64,000 nt of DNA, taken from assembly GCF_029846715.1 (NCBI RefSeq), contig NZ_JARVWW010000016.1, forward strand, positions 62,001-126,000. The letters run 5' to 3'. The DNA comes from Bradyrhizobium nivariense. Its GTDB lineage: Bacteria > Pseudomonadota > Alphaproteobacteria > Rhizobiales > Xanthobacteraceae. The notes beneath the pieces are model-generated. The model ran no database searches and was not told the origin of the DNA. It was given only the letters and a program-made list of their open reading frames with translations. Every line of letters begins with the position of its first letter. Within the stretch, counting starts at the first letter, position 1. A program made the position numbers and the translations under genes. This document shows, piece by piece, positions 16,264-24,261 of this stretch.

Positions 16264-18099
16264 TCAGTGGCACACCTCCACCTGTGACATGCCGGCGCTC
16301 CCGGGCCTTGGATCGCGCTCGATGCGACAACCCTTAGCAACCGGCCTACATCCGGCGCTGTTGCAAATCATCTGCCCGGATGCCTGTGATTTCGGCGCAG
16401 CAGATTCTGCTTCCTTCCGGCCTTGGTCGCGCTTCCTGGAGTCCTCGCGCGTCGCAACAGGCTTCTTCTCCTGAATCTTTTCGCACTCATTGTCATCACC
16501 GACACGATAGCCGGCCCGGCAGGTGATCTTCACGCATTGATCGCCATCGGCCTTGAAGCCGAAATTGCAAACCAGCGGGCAGACGCGGCCCGGCTTCGCC
16601 TTCAGCGCATCGAGCGCGTCGACGCTCGCAAGCTTCGCGTCGAGCTGGGTGCCGGCATATTTGTTGAACAGCGTCAGCGAGCGCTGCGAGGCGGCGCTCC
16701 AGTCGCCGTCGGCGGCGGCCGAAAGACAGCCGACACGGCGCAATTCACTCTGCACGGATTTCGTGAGGTCGCCGGCTGGCGGAGCACTTGGCGGCGGCGC
16801 CAGCGCAGCGACCTTCTTGCTCTCGGCATCAGCCGCCTGCTTGTCCGCGGCCTGCTTCGCCGCGATCTCGGCCGCCGCCTTCTCGAGCGCCCGCTTCTCC
16901 GCGAGCGACTTGGCCGCGGCAGCTTCCGCCGCCCTACGCTCGCGTTCGGCCGCCTCCGCCTTGGCCTGCTCGATCTGCTTGGCCTTCTCGGCCGCGATCC
17001 TCGCTTCTTCCGCGGCTTTGGCAGCGACGGCAGCTTTCTCCAGCTCGGCCTTCTGGGCTCGTTCGGCGGCGAGCCTCACTTTCTCCTGTTCGGCCAGACG
17101 CGCCTTCTCCGTCGCCACCGTGCGATCCTCCTCGGCGGCAATCTTCTTCAACTGCACGCGGGCGAGGTTGGCGTAGAAGCCGTCCGGATAGGTCTGCAGG
17201 AATGCTTCCCAGGCTTCACGCAGGCCGGCCTGAAGAGCAAGCTCGTAGTCTTTGCGCACACTGTCCTGTGGATTTGCCTGCGGACCGGCTGCGGCGGCCG
17301 GCCTTGCCGGCACCAGCGGCACGTCGCTGCCGCCCAGGGAGCCATAGACATACGGCTCCTGCTTGTTGCCGGTCTTCCTCAAGACGTCGTCACGGACAAA
17401 CCCGAACGCCTTGCGCAGGTCGAGCCCGGGCTTTGGCAGATGATCGGTCAGCGCGACTGCAAACGGGCTGTTGCGGGAGTCGCCATCGGACGCCGTCGAC
17501 CCCGCTTTGGCCGCAAACGCGATCATCGTGTTCGGACTGGTCGGCTCGACCTTGGCAAGCCCGCCACCAATCGCGCGCGAGGCCAGGGTGCGCTTCATCG
17601 TCTTGGCAAAGGGATTGTCGCGACAGGCATCGAGGATGACGAGCCGAAGCTGCTTGGCCGGTTCGACCGCATACAGCGCGCGGTCGAGCGCAATCGTCTC
17701 GTCGAGCACGTCGCCGTCGGTTTCCAGCATGGCATCGGTCGGAACGAGGTAGTTACTGCCGTCCAGCTCGATGCCGTGGCCCGCATAATAGATCACCGCC
17801 ATGTCGGCATCGCGCGTCCTGGCCGCGAAATCGCGTAGCGATCGCCGCATTTCGCTGGCGTTGAGGTCCAGCCTGATCTCGACCGTATCGAAGCCCGCAT
17901 TCCTGAACATGCCGCCGACCAGCCCGGCGTCGTTCACCGGGTTCGCGAGCCGCGGCGCGTTCTTGTAGGCGGAATTGCCGATCACGAGCGCGACGCGCTT
18001 GTCGGCGACAGCCGGGCTGCAGCCGAGCCAGCTTGCAAGAACAAGAGAAGCAAGAGCTCTGAGCCCGATGGCGGAAGTCCGAAAATTGTGTTTCGTCAT
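16264..18099 (-). CDS. Caspase-family (C14) exported protein, third of tandem triplet
   Basis: 611 aa from the ATG at 18099, which overlaps the stop of the upstream paralogue in a TGATG arrangement; a longer frame to 18324 runs inside that gene and is rejected. Signal peptide 1-33 ends PAVA. The caspase-like fold has catalytic His108 (YYAGHGIE) and Cys159 (LDACRDNPF). An Ala/Glu/Lys coiled coil covers about residues 375-500. A region resembling peptidoglycan-binding repeats follows (VQSELRRVGCLSAAADGDWS), then a Cys-rich tail. This copy is the most divergent of the three. Predicted periplasmic; substrate unknown. Confidence 0.9.
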   Translation of the reverse strand: MTKHNFRTSAIGLRALASLVLASWLGCSPAVADKRVALVIGNSAYKNAPRLANPVNDAGLVGGMFRNAGFDTVEIRLDLNASEMRRSLRDFAARTRDADMAVIYYAGHGIELDGSNYLVPTDAMLETDGDVLDETIALDRALYAVEPAKQLRLVILDACRDNPFAKTMKRTLASRAIGGGLAKVEPTSPNTMIAFAAKAGSTASDGDSRNSPFAVALTDHLPKPGLDLRKAFGFVRDDVLRKTGNKQEPYVYGSLGGSDVPLVPARPAAAAGPQANPQDSVRKDYELALQAGLREAWEAFLQTYPDGFYANLARVQLKKIAAEEDRTVATEKARLAEQEKVRLAAERAQKAELEKAAVAAKAAEEARIAAEKAKQIEQAKAEAAERERRAAEAAAAKSLAEKRALEKAAAEIAAKQAADKQAADAESKKVAALAPPPSAPPAGDLTKSVQSELRRVGCLSAAADGDWSAASQRSLTLFNKYAGTQLDAKLASVDALDALKAKPGRVCPLVCNFGFKADGDQCVKITCRAGYRVGDDNECEKIQEKKPVATREDSRKRDQGRKEAESAAPKSQASGQMICNSAGCRPVAKGCRIERDPRPGSAGMSQVEVCH

Positions 18100-19949
18100 C
18101 AATTGCATATTTCGGCGGGTATCTTGACCGTAGGAGTGGCTGGATGATTGGCCGTCCCGAGCCGGCATCCCTTGGCGATCGGCCTGCATCCGGCGTTGTT
18201 GCAGATCATTTGCCCGGAGGCCTGCGGCGTCGACGGCGCGGACTCTGTTTGCTTCCGGTCCGTATCCCGCCTCCTCGAATCTTCGCGCGTTGCGACCGGC
18301 TTCTTCTCCTGAATCTTCTCGCATTCATTGTCATCGCCGACGCGATAGCCGGCGCGGCAGGTGATCTTCACGCATTGATCGCCGTCTGCCTTGGAGCCGA
18401 AATTGCACACGAGCGGGCAGACCCGTCCGGGCTTGGCTTTCAGGGCATCGAGTGCGTCGATGCTGGCGAGCTTCGCGTCGAACTGGGTGCCGGCATATTT
18501 GTTGAACAGCGTCAGCGAGCGCTGCGATGCGGCGCTCCAGTCGCCGTCGGCCGCAGCCGAAAGACAGCCGACACGGCGCAATTCGCTCTGCACGGATTTC
18601 GCCAGATCGGCTGCCGAAAGCGTGGATGCCGGCGCGGACGAAAGCGCGGCCACCGTCTCGGTCCCGGCCTGCGGCAGCTGTCGATCGGCTGCTGGCTTTG
18701 CGGCCGGCTCCGCCGACGCCCTCTCGGCGGCCTGCTTGGCGGCAAGCTCGGCCTTGGCCTTCTCCGCCGCCTGCTTCTCAGCCTGCGCCCTTGCTGCGGC
18801 GGCCTCGGCTACTTTGCGCTGCTGCTCGGCCGCCTCAGTCCTCGCCTGCTCGATTTGCTTTTGCTTCTCCGCCGCGATCCGCGCCTCTTCGGCGGCCTTG
18901 GCCGCCGCAGCCGCCTTGTCCTGCTCGGCCTTCTGGGCGCGTTCGGCAATGAGCCTTGCCTTCTCCTGCTCGGCCGCCTTCGCCTTCTGCTCAGCCGTCG
19001 CGCGCGTCTCCTCGGCGGCGATCTTGTTCAACTGACCCTTGGCGAGATTCGCATAGAACCCCTCGGGATATTGCGCCAGGAAGGCTTCCCAGCCGTCCCG
19101 CGTGCCGAGCTGGAGCGCAAGTTCATAGTCTCGCCTGAGCTCGGACTGCGGATTTGCCTGCGGACCGGTTGCGACCGGCTTGGCAGGAACCAGCGGCACG
19201 TCATCGCCGCCCAGCGAGCCATACACGAAGGGCTCCTGCTTGTTCGCGGTGCTCTTCAGCACGTCATCGCGCACGAAGCCGAACGCCTTGCGCAGGTCCA
19301 GGCCGGGCTTTGGGAGGTGGTCTACAAGAGCCGTGGCGAACGGGCTGTTTCTGGAATCGCCATCGGACGCCGTCGATCCCGCCTTGGCCGCGAAGGCGAT
19401 CATGGTGTTGGGGCTGGTCGGCTCGACCTTCGCGAGCCCGCGCCCGATCGCTCGCGAGGCAACCGTGCGCTTCATCGTCTTGGCAAACGGATTGTCGCGA
19501 CAGGCATCGAGAATGACGAGCCGAAGCTGCTTGGCAGGCTCGATGCTCACCAGCACGCGATCGATCGGCAGCGCCTCGTCATAAACGTCGGTATCGGTCT
19601 CGAGAGCGGCATCGATCGGAATCAGGTAGTTGGTGCCGTCCACCTCGAGGCCATGGCCTGCGTAGTAGATGACCGCGACATCGGCATCTCGCGTCCGCGC
19701 GCCGAACTCGCGCAGCGCCTTGCGCATCTCGGGCGCGTTCAAGTCCTGCCTGACGTCAACCGTGTCGAAGCCGGCCTTCTTCAACATTCCGCCGATCAAG
19801 CCGGCATCGCTCACCGGGTTGGCAAGCTTCGGCACGCTCTTGTAGGCCGAATTGCCAATGACGAGCGCGACCCGCCTCTCGGCATGAGCCGGTCCACAGG
19901 CCAGCCAGAGACCGAATATCAATAATGCAAGGTTTCGGAAGACAATCAT
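18099..19949 (-). CDS. Caspase-family (C14) exported protein, second of tandem triplet
   Basis: 616 aa. Signal peptide 1-23 (LALLIFGLWLACGPAHA), caspase-like domain with His99 (YYAGHGLE) and Cys150 (LDACRDNPF), a YGSLGGDDVPLV end to the domain, a region of DYELALQLGTRDGWEAFLAQ type resembling a tetratricopeptide-like helix pair, a long Ala/Glu/Gln/Lys coiled coil, the SELRRVGCLSAA domain and a Cys-rich C-terminus (PLVCNFG, CVKITCRAGYRVG). It lies 39 bp downstream of the first paralogue and overlaps the third by one base, so it is in the same operon. The DNA is a mosaic of the other two copies. Confidence 0.92.
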   Translation of the reverse strand: MIVFRNLALLIFGLWLACGPAHAERRVALVIGNSAYKSVPKLANPVSDAGLIGGMLKKAGFDTVDVRQDLNAPEMRKALREFGARTRDADVAVIYYAGHGLEVDGTNYLIPIDAALETDTDVYDEALPIDRVLVSIEPAKQLRLVILDACRDNPFAKTMKRTVASRAIGRGLAKVEPTSPNTMIAFAAKAGSTASDGDSRNSPFATALVDHLPKPGLDLRKAFGFVRDDVLKSTANKQEPFVYGSLGGDDVPLVPAKPVATGPQANPQSELRRDYELALQLGTRDGWEAFLAQYPEGFYANLAKGQLNKIAAEETRATAEQKAKAAEQEKARLIAERAQKAEQDKAAAAAKAAEEARIAAEKQKQIEQARTEAAEQQRKVAEAAAARAQAEKQAAEKAKAELAAKQAAERASAEPAAKPAADRQLPQAGTETVAALSSAPASTLSAADLAKSVQSELRRVGCLSAAADGDWSAASQRSLTLFNKYAGTQFDAKLASIDALDALKAKPGRVCPLVCNFGSKADGDQCVKITCRAGYRVGDDNECEKIQEKKPVATREDSRRRDTDRKQTESAPSTPQASGQMICNNAGCRPIAKGCRLGTANHPATPTVKIPAEICN

Positions 19950-19988
19950 GAAAAACGCCCAGCCTTATACGGCCATTCCCTTGATACC

Positions 19989-21842
19989 CTAATTACAGAC
20001 TTCGTAGTTGCCGCCGGTCGCGCCATTTGGGCTGGCCCTTCCGGGGATTTGCCCGTTGACGAGCCTGCATCCCTTCTGCACCGGCCGGCATCCGGCAGAA
20101 CTGCAATAAATCTGTCCCGAGGCCTGCGGCGTCGATGGCGCAGCTTCCGTTTGTTTTCGATCCGAATCCCGCCGCCGTGAATCCTCGCGCGTCGCCACCG
20201 GCTTCTTCTCCGGTATCTTCTCGCATTCATTGTCATCGCCGACGCGATAGCCGGCGCGGCAGGTGATCTTCACGCATTGATCGCCGTCTGCCTTGGAGCC
20301 GAAATTGCACACGAGCGGGCAGACCCGTCCGGGCTTGGCTTTCAGGGCATCGAGGGCGTCGATACTGGCGAGCTTCGCGTCGAACTGGGTGCCGGCATAT
20401 TTGTTGAACAGCGTCAGCGAGCGCTGCGATGCGGCGCTCCAGTCGCCGTCGGCGGTGGCGGACAGGCAACCGACGCGGCGTAATTCGCTCTGCAGGGACT
20501 TCGTGAGGTCAACCGCGGACAAGTTCGATGTCGGCGCAGGCGAAAGGGCGGCGACTTTCTGATCCGCTTCGGGCATCTGCCGCTCGGCTGCCGGCTTTGC
20601 GGCCTGCTCCGCCTTCTCGGCGGCCTGCCTGGCGGCGAGTTCAGCTTTGGCCTTCTCCGCCGCCTGCTTTTCGGCCTGTGCTTTTGCCGCGGCAGCCTCG
20701 GCCACCTTGCGCTGCTGCTCGGCCGCCTCCGTCCTCGCCTGCTCGATCTGCTTCTGCTTCTCCGCCGCGATCCGCGCTTCTTCGGCGGCCTTGGCCGCCG
20801 CGGCCGCCTTGTCCTGCTCGGCCTTCTGGGCGCGTTCGGCAATAAGCCTTGCCTTCTGCTGCTCGGCCGCATTCGCTTTTTGCTCGGCCGACGCGCGCGT
20901 CTCTTCAGCGGCTATCTTGTTCAACTGGCCCTTGGCCAGGTTGGCATAGAAACCTTCGGGGTATTGCGCCAGGAAGGCTTCCCAGGCGTCGCGCGTGGCG
21001 AGCTGAAGCGCGAGCTCGTAATCCCTGCGAATAGCATCCTGGGGATTTGCCTGCGGCCCGGTCGCGGCCGGTTTGACCGCAACCAATGGCACGTCGTCGC
21101 CGCCGAGCGAGCCGTAGACATAGGGCTCCTGCTTGTAGCCGGTGCTCTTGAGCACGTCGTCGCGCACGAAGCCGAACGCCTTACGCAGATCGAGGCCCGG
21201 CTTCGGAAGATGCTCGACCAAAGCGACGGCGAACGGGCTGTTCTTGGAGTCACCGTCGGACGCGGTCGAACCGGCCTTCGCGGCGAAGGCGATCATGGTA
21301 TTGGGGCTGGTCGGCTCGACCTTGGCGAGCCCGCGTCCGATCGCGCGCGACGCCAGCGTGCGCTTCATCGTCTTGGAAAACGGATTGTCACGGCAAGCGT
21401 CCAGGATGATCAGGCGCAGCTGCTTGGCAGGCTCGACCGCGAACAGCGCGCGCTCCACCGGAATGGTCTCATCGAGCACGTCGCCGTCGGTCTCCAGCGT
21501 CGCGTCGGTTGGTATGAGATAGTTGGTGCCTTCGAGCTCGATGCCGTGGCCGGCGTAGTAGATGACCGCCACGTCGGCATCGCGCGTCCTGCCGGCAAAC
21601 TCACGCAACATGCGCCGCATCTCGCTGGCGCTGAGATCCAGCCTGACGTCCACGGAATCGAAGCCGGCCTTCTTGAACATGCCGCCGACGAGGGTGGCGT
21701 CGTTCACGGGATTGCCGAGCTTGGGCGCGCTCTTGTAGGCGGAATTGCCGATCACAAGCGCGACCCGCCGATCGGCATGTGCCGGTCCGCAGGAAAGGCC
21801 AATGGCAAAAATCAACAAAGCAAATAGCCGAAACGGAATCAC
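19989..21842 (-). CDS. Caspase-family (C14) exported protein, first of tandem triplet
   Basis: 617 aa, first gene of the operon. Signal peptide 1-23 ends GPAHA. The caspase fold starts at RRVALVIGNSAYK, with catalytic His99 (YYAGHGIE) and Cys150 (LDACRDNPF), so a peptidase is expected to be active. A coiled coil spans about residues 310-430, followed by the SELRRVGCLSAT domain and a Cys-rich tail ending NYEVCN. Prokaryotic C14 homologues (orthocaspases) usually prefer Arg/Lys at P1; whether these do is unknown. A perfect CRP-type palindrome lies about 75 bp upstream. Confidence 0.93.
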   Translation of the reverse strand: MIPFRLFALLIFAIGLSCGPAHADRRVALVIGNSAYKSAPKLGNPVNDATLVGGMFKKAGFDSVDVRLDLSASEMRRMLREFAGRTRDADVAVIYYAGHGIELEGTNYLIPTDATLETDGDVLDETIPVERALFAVEPAKQLRLIILDACRDNPFSKTMKRTLASRAIGRGLAKVEPTSPNTMIAFAAKAGSTASDGDSKNSPFAVALVEHLPKPGLDLRKAFGFVRDDVLKSTGYKQEPYVYGSLGGDDVPLVAVKPAATGPQANPQDAIRRDYELALQLATRDAWEAFLAQYPEGFYANLAKGQLNKIAAEETRASAEQKANAAEQQKARLIAERAQKAEQDKAAAAAKAAEEARIAAEKQKQIEQARTEAAEQQRKVAEAAAAKAQAEKQAAEKAKAELAARQAAEKAEQAAKPAAERQMPEADQKVAALSPAPTSNLSAVDLTKSLQSELRRVGCLSATADGDWSAASQRSLTLFNKYAGTQFDAKLASIDALDALKAKPGRVCPLVCNFGSKADGDQCVKITCRAGYRVGDDNECEKIPEKKPVATREDSRRRDSDRKQTEAAPSTPQASGQIYCSSAGCRPVQKGCRLVNGQIPGRASPNGATGGNYEVCN

Positions 21843-21906
21843 TTGCGTCCCCCCGGATGCAATTCCACGAGACTATTCGGACCATCGCTCAATTGCCAAT
21901 TCTTCC

Positions 21907-21926
21907 TATGTGATGTCTGTCACATA
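21907..21926. promoter_or_regulatory. CRP-type palindrome upstream of the caspase operon
   Basis: TATGTGA and TCACATA are separated by six bases, giving a perfect seven-base-arm match to the TGTGA-N6-TCACA consensus of CRP proteins. Its centre is 75 bp from the caspase start codon on the minus strand. Between site and gene a TTGGCA (plus 21894-21899) could be a -35 box, with a weak -10. Binding by a CRP/FNR-family protein is inferred. No such regulator is encoded nearby; the cNMP-binding membrane protein at 29221 has no DNA-binding domain. Confidence 0.65.
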
Positions 21927-21971
21927 AGCAGCTTGGACAGCTTTATTTTCAGTGCGGCGAAGCGTCACCCC

Positions 21972-22223
21972 TCAGTCGAGATGAGCCCAAGGCCTGATGC
22001 TCTCGGGTTGTCTACGCGTCACCAACGGCACGAGCAGCGTGTGCACCTCATCTGCTACTACCTCGCGTTGGTCCGCCTGCGGGTTCGCATGCGTGACGGT
22101 GGCAATCGAGCCGTGGCTGCCATGGGCGCCGACCCTCACCTTGCAATCGATACCGGCCTCGGTCAGAGGCGCGGGCACTGCAGAGCCGTCATCGAGCCGC
22201 AGAGCGTAGACCCATTGGCTCAT
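21972..22223 (-). CDS. Small protein homologous to the C-terminal tail of the nearby acyl-CoA synthetase (83 aa)
   Basis: The ATG at 22223 begins MSQWVYALRLDDGSAVPAPL and leads into GIDCKVRVGAHGSHGSIA, which is the same sequence as near the C-terminus of the acyl-CoA synthetase at 25690-27597. Similarity continues through VADEVHxLL. It overlaps the end of the sensor kinase gene by 35 bp, so translation is probably coupled. It could be a stand-alone version of a tail domain or a duplicated fragment captured behind a new start. Its conserved Cys and Gly-His content argue that the domain is a functional unit. Function unknown. Confidence 0.6.
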   Translation of the reverse strand: MSQWVYALRLDDGSAVPAPLTEAGIDCKVRVGAHGSHGSIATVTHANPQADQREVVADEVHTLLVPLVTRRQPESIRPWAHLD

Positions 22224-24099
22224 CCGCCCTGATCGGGCGAGATGTGGTCTGCTCTGACGCGAGAGGCAGGGTGAACTGGAAGACGGCGCCCCGAGGCTCG
22301 TTTGCGCCGGCCCACATCCGTCCGCCATGCGCCTCGATGATCGAGCGGCAGATGGCGAGGCCCATCCCCATACCTGTGGGCTTGGTGGTATAGAAGGCTT
22401 CGAACAGGCGCTCCGCGTTCTTCGGATCCAGCCCTGGACCGGAATCCCGCAAGGTGACGTGCACGCCGTCCGATGCATCCCGACCGGTGCTGATCAGCAA
22501 CTCGCGTCCCCCCTCGCCGACGGCGGCCATCGCCTCGATCGCGTTGACAATCAGGTTGAGCACCACTTGCTGAAGTTGAACCCGATCTGCCTGAATGGGC
22601 GGCAAGTCCTCGGCAAATTGCGTTCGCACCGAGACGCCGTTCTTGAACGCTTCGCTACGGGTCAGAGCGATGACGTCAAGCACCGCCTGGTTGATCTCCA
22701 GATTCTCCTTTTGCGGGGGCGCGTTCCTGATAAGCGCCCGGATCCGACTGATGATATCGCCGGCTCGCGTGCCGTCACTGGTGATCCAGTTGAACGTCTG
22801 TCGAACCCGCTCCAGATTTGGCGGTTGGGCCTCCAGCCAATTCAACCCGGCCTCGGCGTTCGCCACGATCGCGGCGATCGGCTGGTTGACTTCATGGGCA
22901 ATCGAAGCGGTTAGTTGCCCCATCGTGGTGACGCGATTTGCGTGCGCGAGTTCCATCAGGGCTTCACGGTAGCGCCGCTCGTTTTCGCGGGCTTCGGCTT
23001 CGGCCCGCTTGAGAGCCGTCAGATCAAGGACAAAGCCGACGCCATTATCCGTAGCTTCCCCAAACATGGTTCCGCCGACCAGCACCGGCACACGGCTTCC
23101 GTCCTTCCGCACATACTCCTTCTCGAATGGTTGGGCCGTCCCGACCCGCTTCAATTCGGCCACGGTATGCAGGTCGCGGTCGCGCCATTCCGGCGGCGTG
23201 AGGTCGGTCCGATGCAGGCGCCCTGAGGCGAGATCCTCCCGGTCGTATCCCACGATGCGCAGGAATGCATCGTTGGCCTCGAGAATGCGCCCCTCGACTT
23301 CCCAGATGATGATGCCGATGATGTTGGCATCGAACAGGCGCCTGATCTTGATATCTCGTGCAGCAAGGTCACTGTGGAGCTGGATGTTCTCCTCGGTCGC
23401 CTTTCTCCGCCGTTTCGCTTCGAGCCGCGCGAGCGCCAGCGCCGCTCCGGCCAGCGCGACGACGAGGACGACGGCGCCGGCGATCAGCCAGGTCCAGCGT
23501 CGCTCGAATGCTTCGGCGCGCGCCTCCCGATCGGCGAGCCGAAAGCGCTCGTGATCCACCATTTGGTCGATTTGCGAGCGGATCTCGTCCATGCTGCGGA
23601 TCATTGCCAACGCGGCCAGCCCGGACGTGCCGGCCGACTTCAGCAGCTCGTCGATCTCTCGCAGCGTTGCTGCAACGGTCAGTGCCAGATGTCCGGCCCG
23701 AAGGCCCTGCAACGGATCGTCCGCGACCAGTATCTGCAGTGCCTGAGCGTCCCGTCGTACACCTTCATCCGAGACGCCGTAGGCCTTGAGATAGGCGGGG
23801 TCGCGGGTCATGAGATAGCCGCGCCTTTCGGTCTCCAGCTCCGCGACGATCGCCCGCAGCCGATCGAGCGTTTCGAGTACCTGGCGGCTATGCTCGGTGA
23901 AGTGATGAGCTGCTTGCCGCTCCTGCCAATATTGCAGGCCGAGGAGGCTCGTCGCGGCAAACAAGGCCACGAGCACTGCGACCGCAAGGATCAGCGGACG
24001 AGCAAACCATCGCACAGACAGGGCCGGAGCAGGGGCTGACATTTGCCTAGGGTCATGCTCGCGTGACCGGTGCGTCTTCTGGTGCCGAGGCCAGAGCAT
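22189..24099 (-). CDS. Sensor histidine kinase with CHASE3-like and PAS domains
   Basis: 636 aa. TM1 near residues 35-55, a helical extracytoplasmic CHASE3-like domain (residues 60-205, with ETERRGYLMTRDPAYL), TM2 near 212-232, a PAS domain (RLFDANIIGIIIWEVEGRIL; VGYDREDL), then HisKA with the phosphoacceptor His in SIAHEVNQPIAAIVANAEAG and HATPase (NLIVNAIEAM, DSGPGLD, GMGMGLAICRSIIEAHGG). The HEVNQPL-type box is common in rhizobial FixL/DctB-like kinases. No response regulator is adjacent. An internal ATG at 24042 (MSAPAPALSV) is an alternative start. The divergent neighbour is a solute-binding protein. Confidence 0.92.
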   Translation of the reverse strand: MLWPRHQKTHRSREHDPRQMSAPAPALSVRWFARPLILAVAVLVALFAATSLLGLQYWQERQAAHHFTEHSRQVLETLDRLRAIVAELETERRGYLMTRDPAYLKAYGVSDEGVRRDAQALQILVADDPLQGLRAGHLALTVAATLREIDELLKSAGTSGLAALAMIRSMDEIRSQIDQMVDHERFRLADREARAEAFERRWTWLIAGAVVLVVALAGAALALARLEAKRRRKATEENIQLHSDLAARDIKIRRLFDANIIGIIIWEVEGRILEANDAFLRIVGYDREDLASGRLHRTDLTPPEWRDRDLHTVAELKRVGTAQPFEKEYVRKDGSRVPVLVGGTMFGEATDNGVGFVLDLTALKRAEAEARENERRYREALMELAHANRVTTMGQLTASIAHEVNQPIAAIVANAEAGLNWLEAQPPNLERVRQTFNWITSDGTRAGDIISRIRALIRNAPPQKENLEINQAVLDVIALTRSEAFKNGVSVRTQFAEDLPPIQADRVQLQQVVLNLIVNAIEAMAAVGEGGRELLISTGRDASDGVHVTLRDSGPGLDPKNAERLFEAFYTTKPTGMGMGLAICRSIIEAHGGRMWAGANEPRGAVFQFTLPLASEQTTSRPIRADEPMGLRSAAR

Positions 24100-24261
24100 T
24101 GCTAGGATGATAGCATGGATAGGCCCGCATGGGTGAGCCGGGAAACTGACTAGGTTACATCGGCTTCGGACCCCGTAAGTCGTCTGGCGAAGGCCACGAT
24201 GTCGCAGGGTGCGGTCCCGCTCACGTGTCGTGAATGACTACCTTGGTGAAGGAGCATTAGC

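Noticed and set aside
16264..18324. Longer N-terminus for the third caspase gene
   Set aside because: The extra 75 codons lie within the preceding paralogue; the signal peptide begins at the ATG at 18099.
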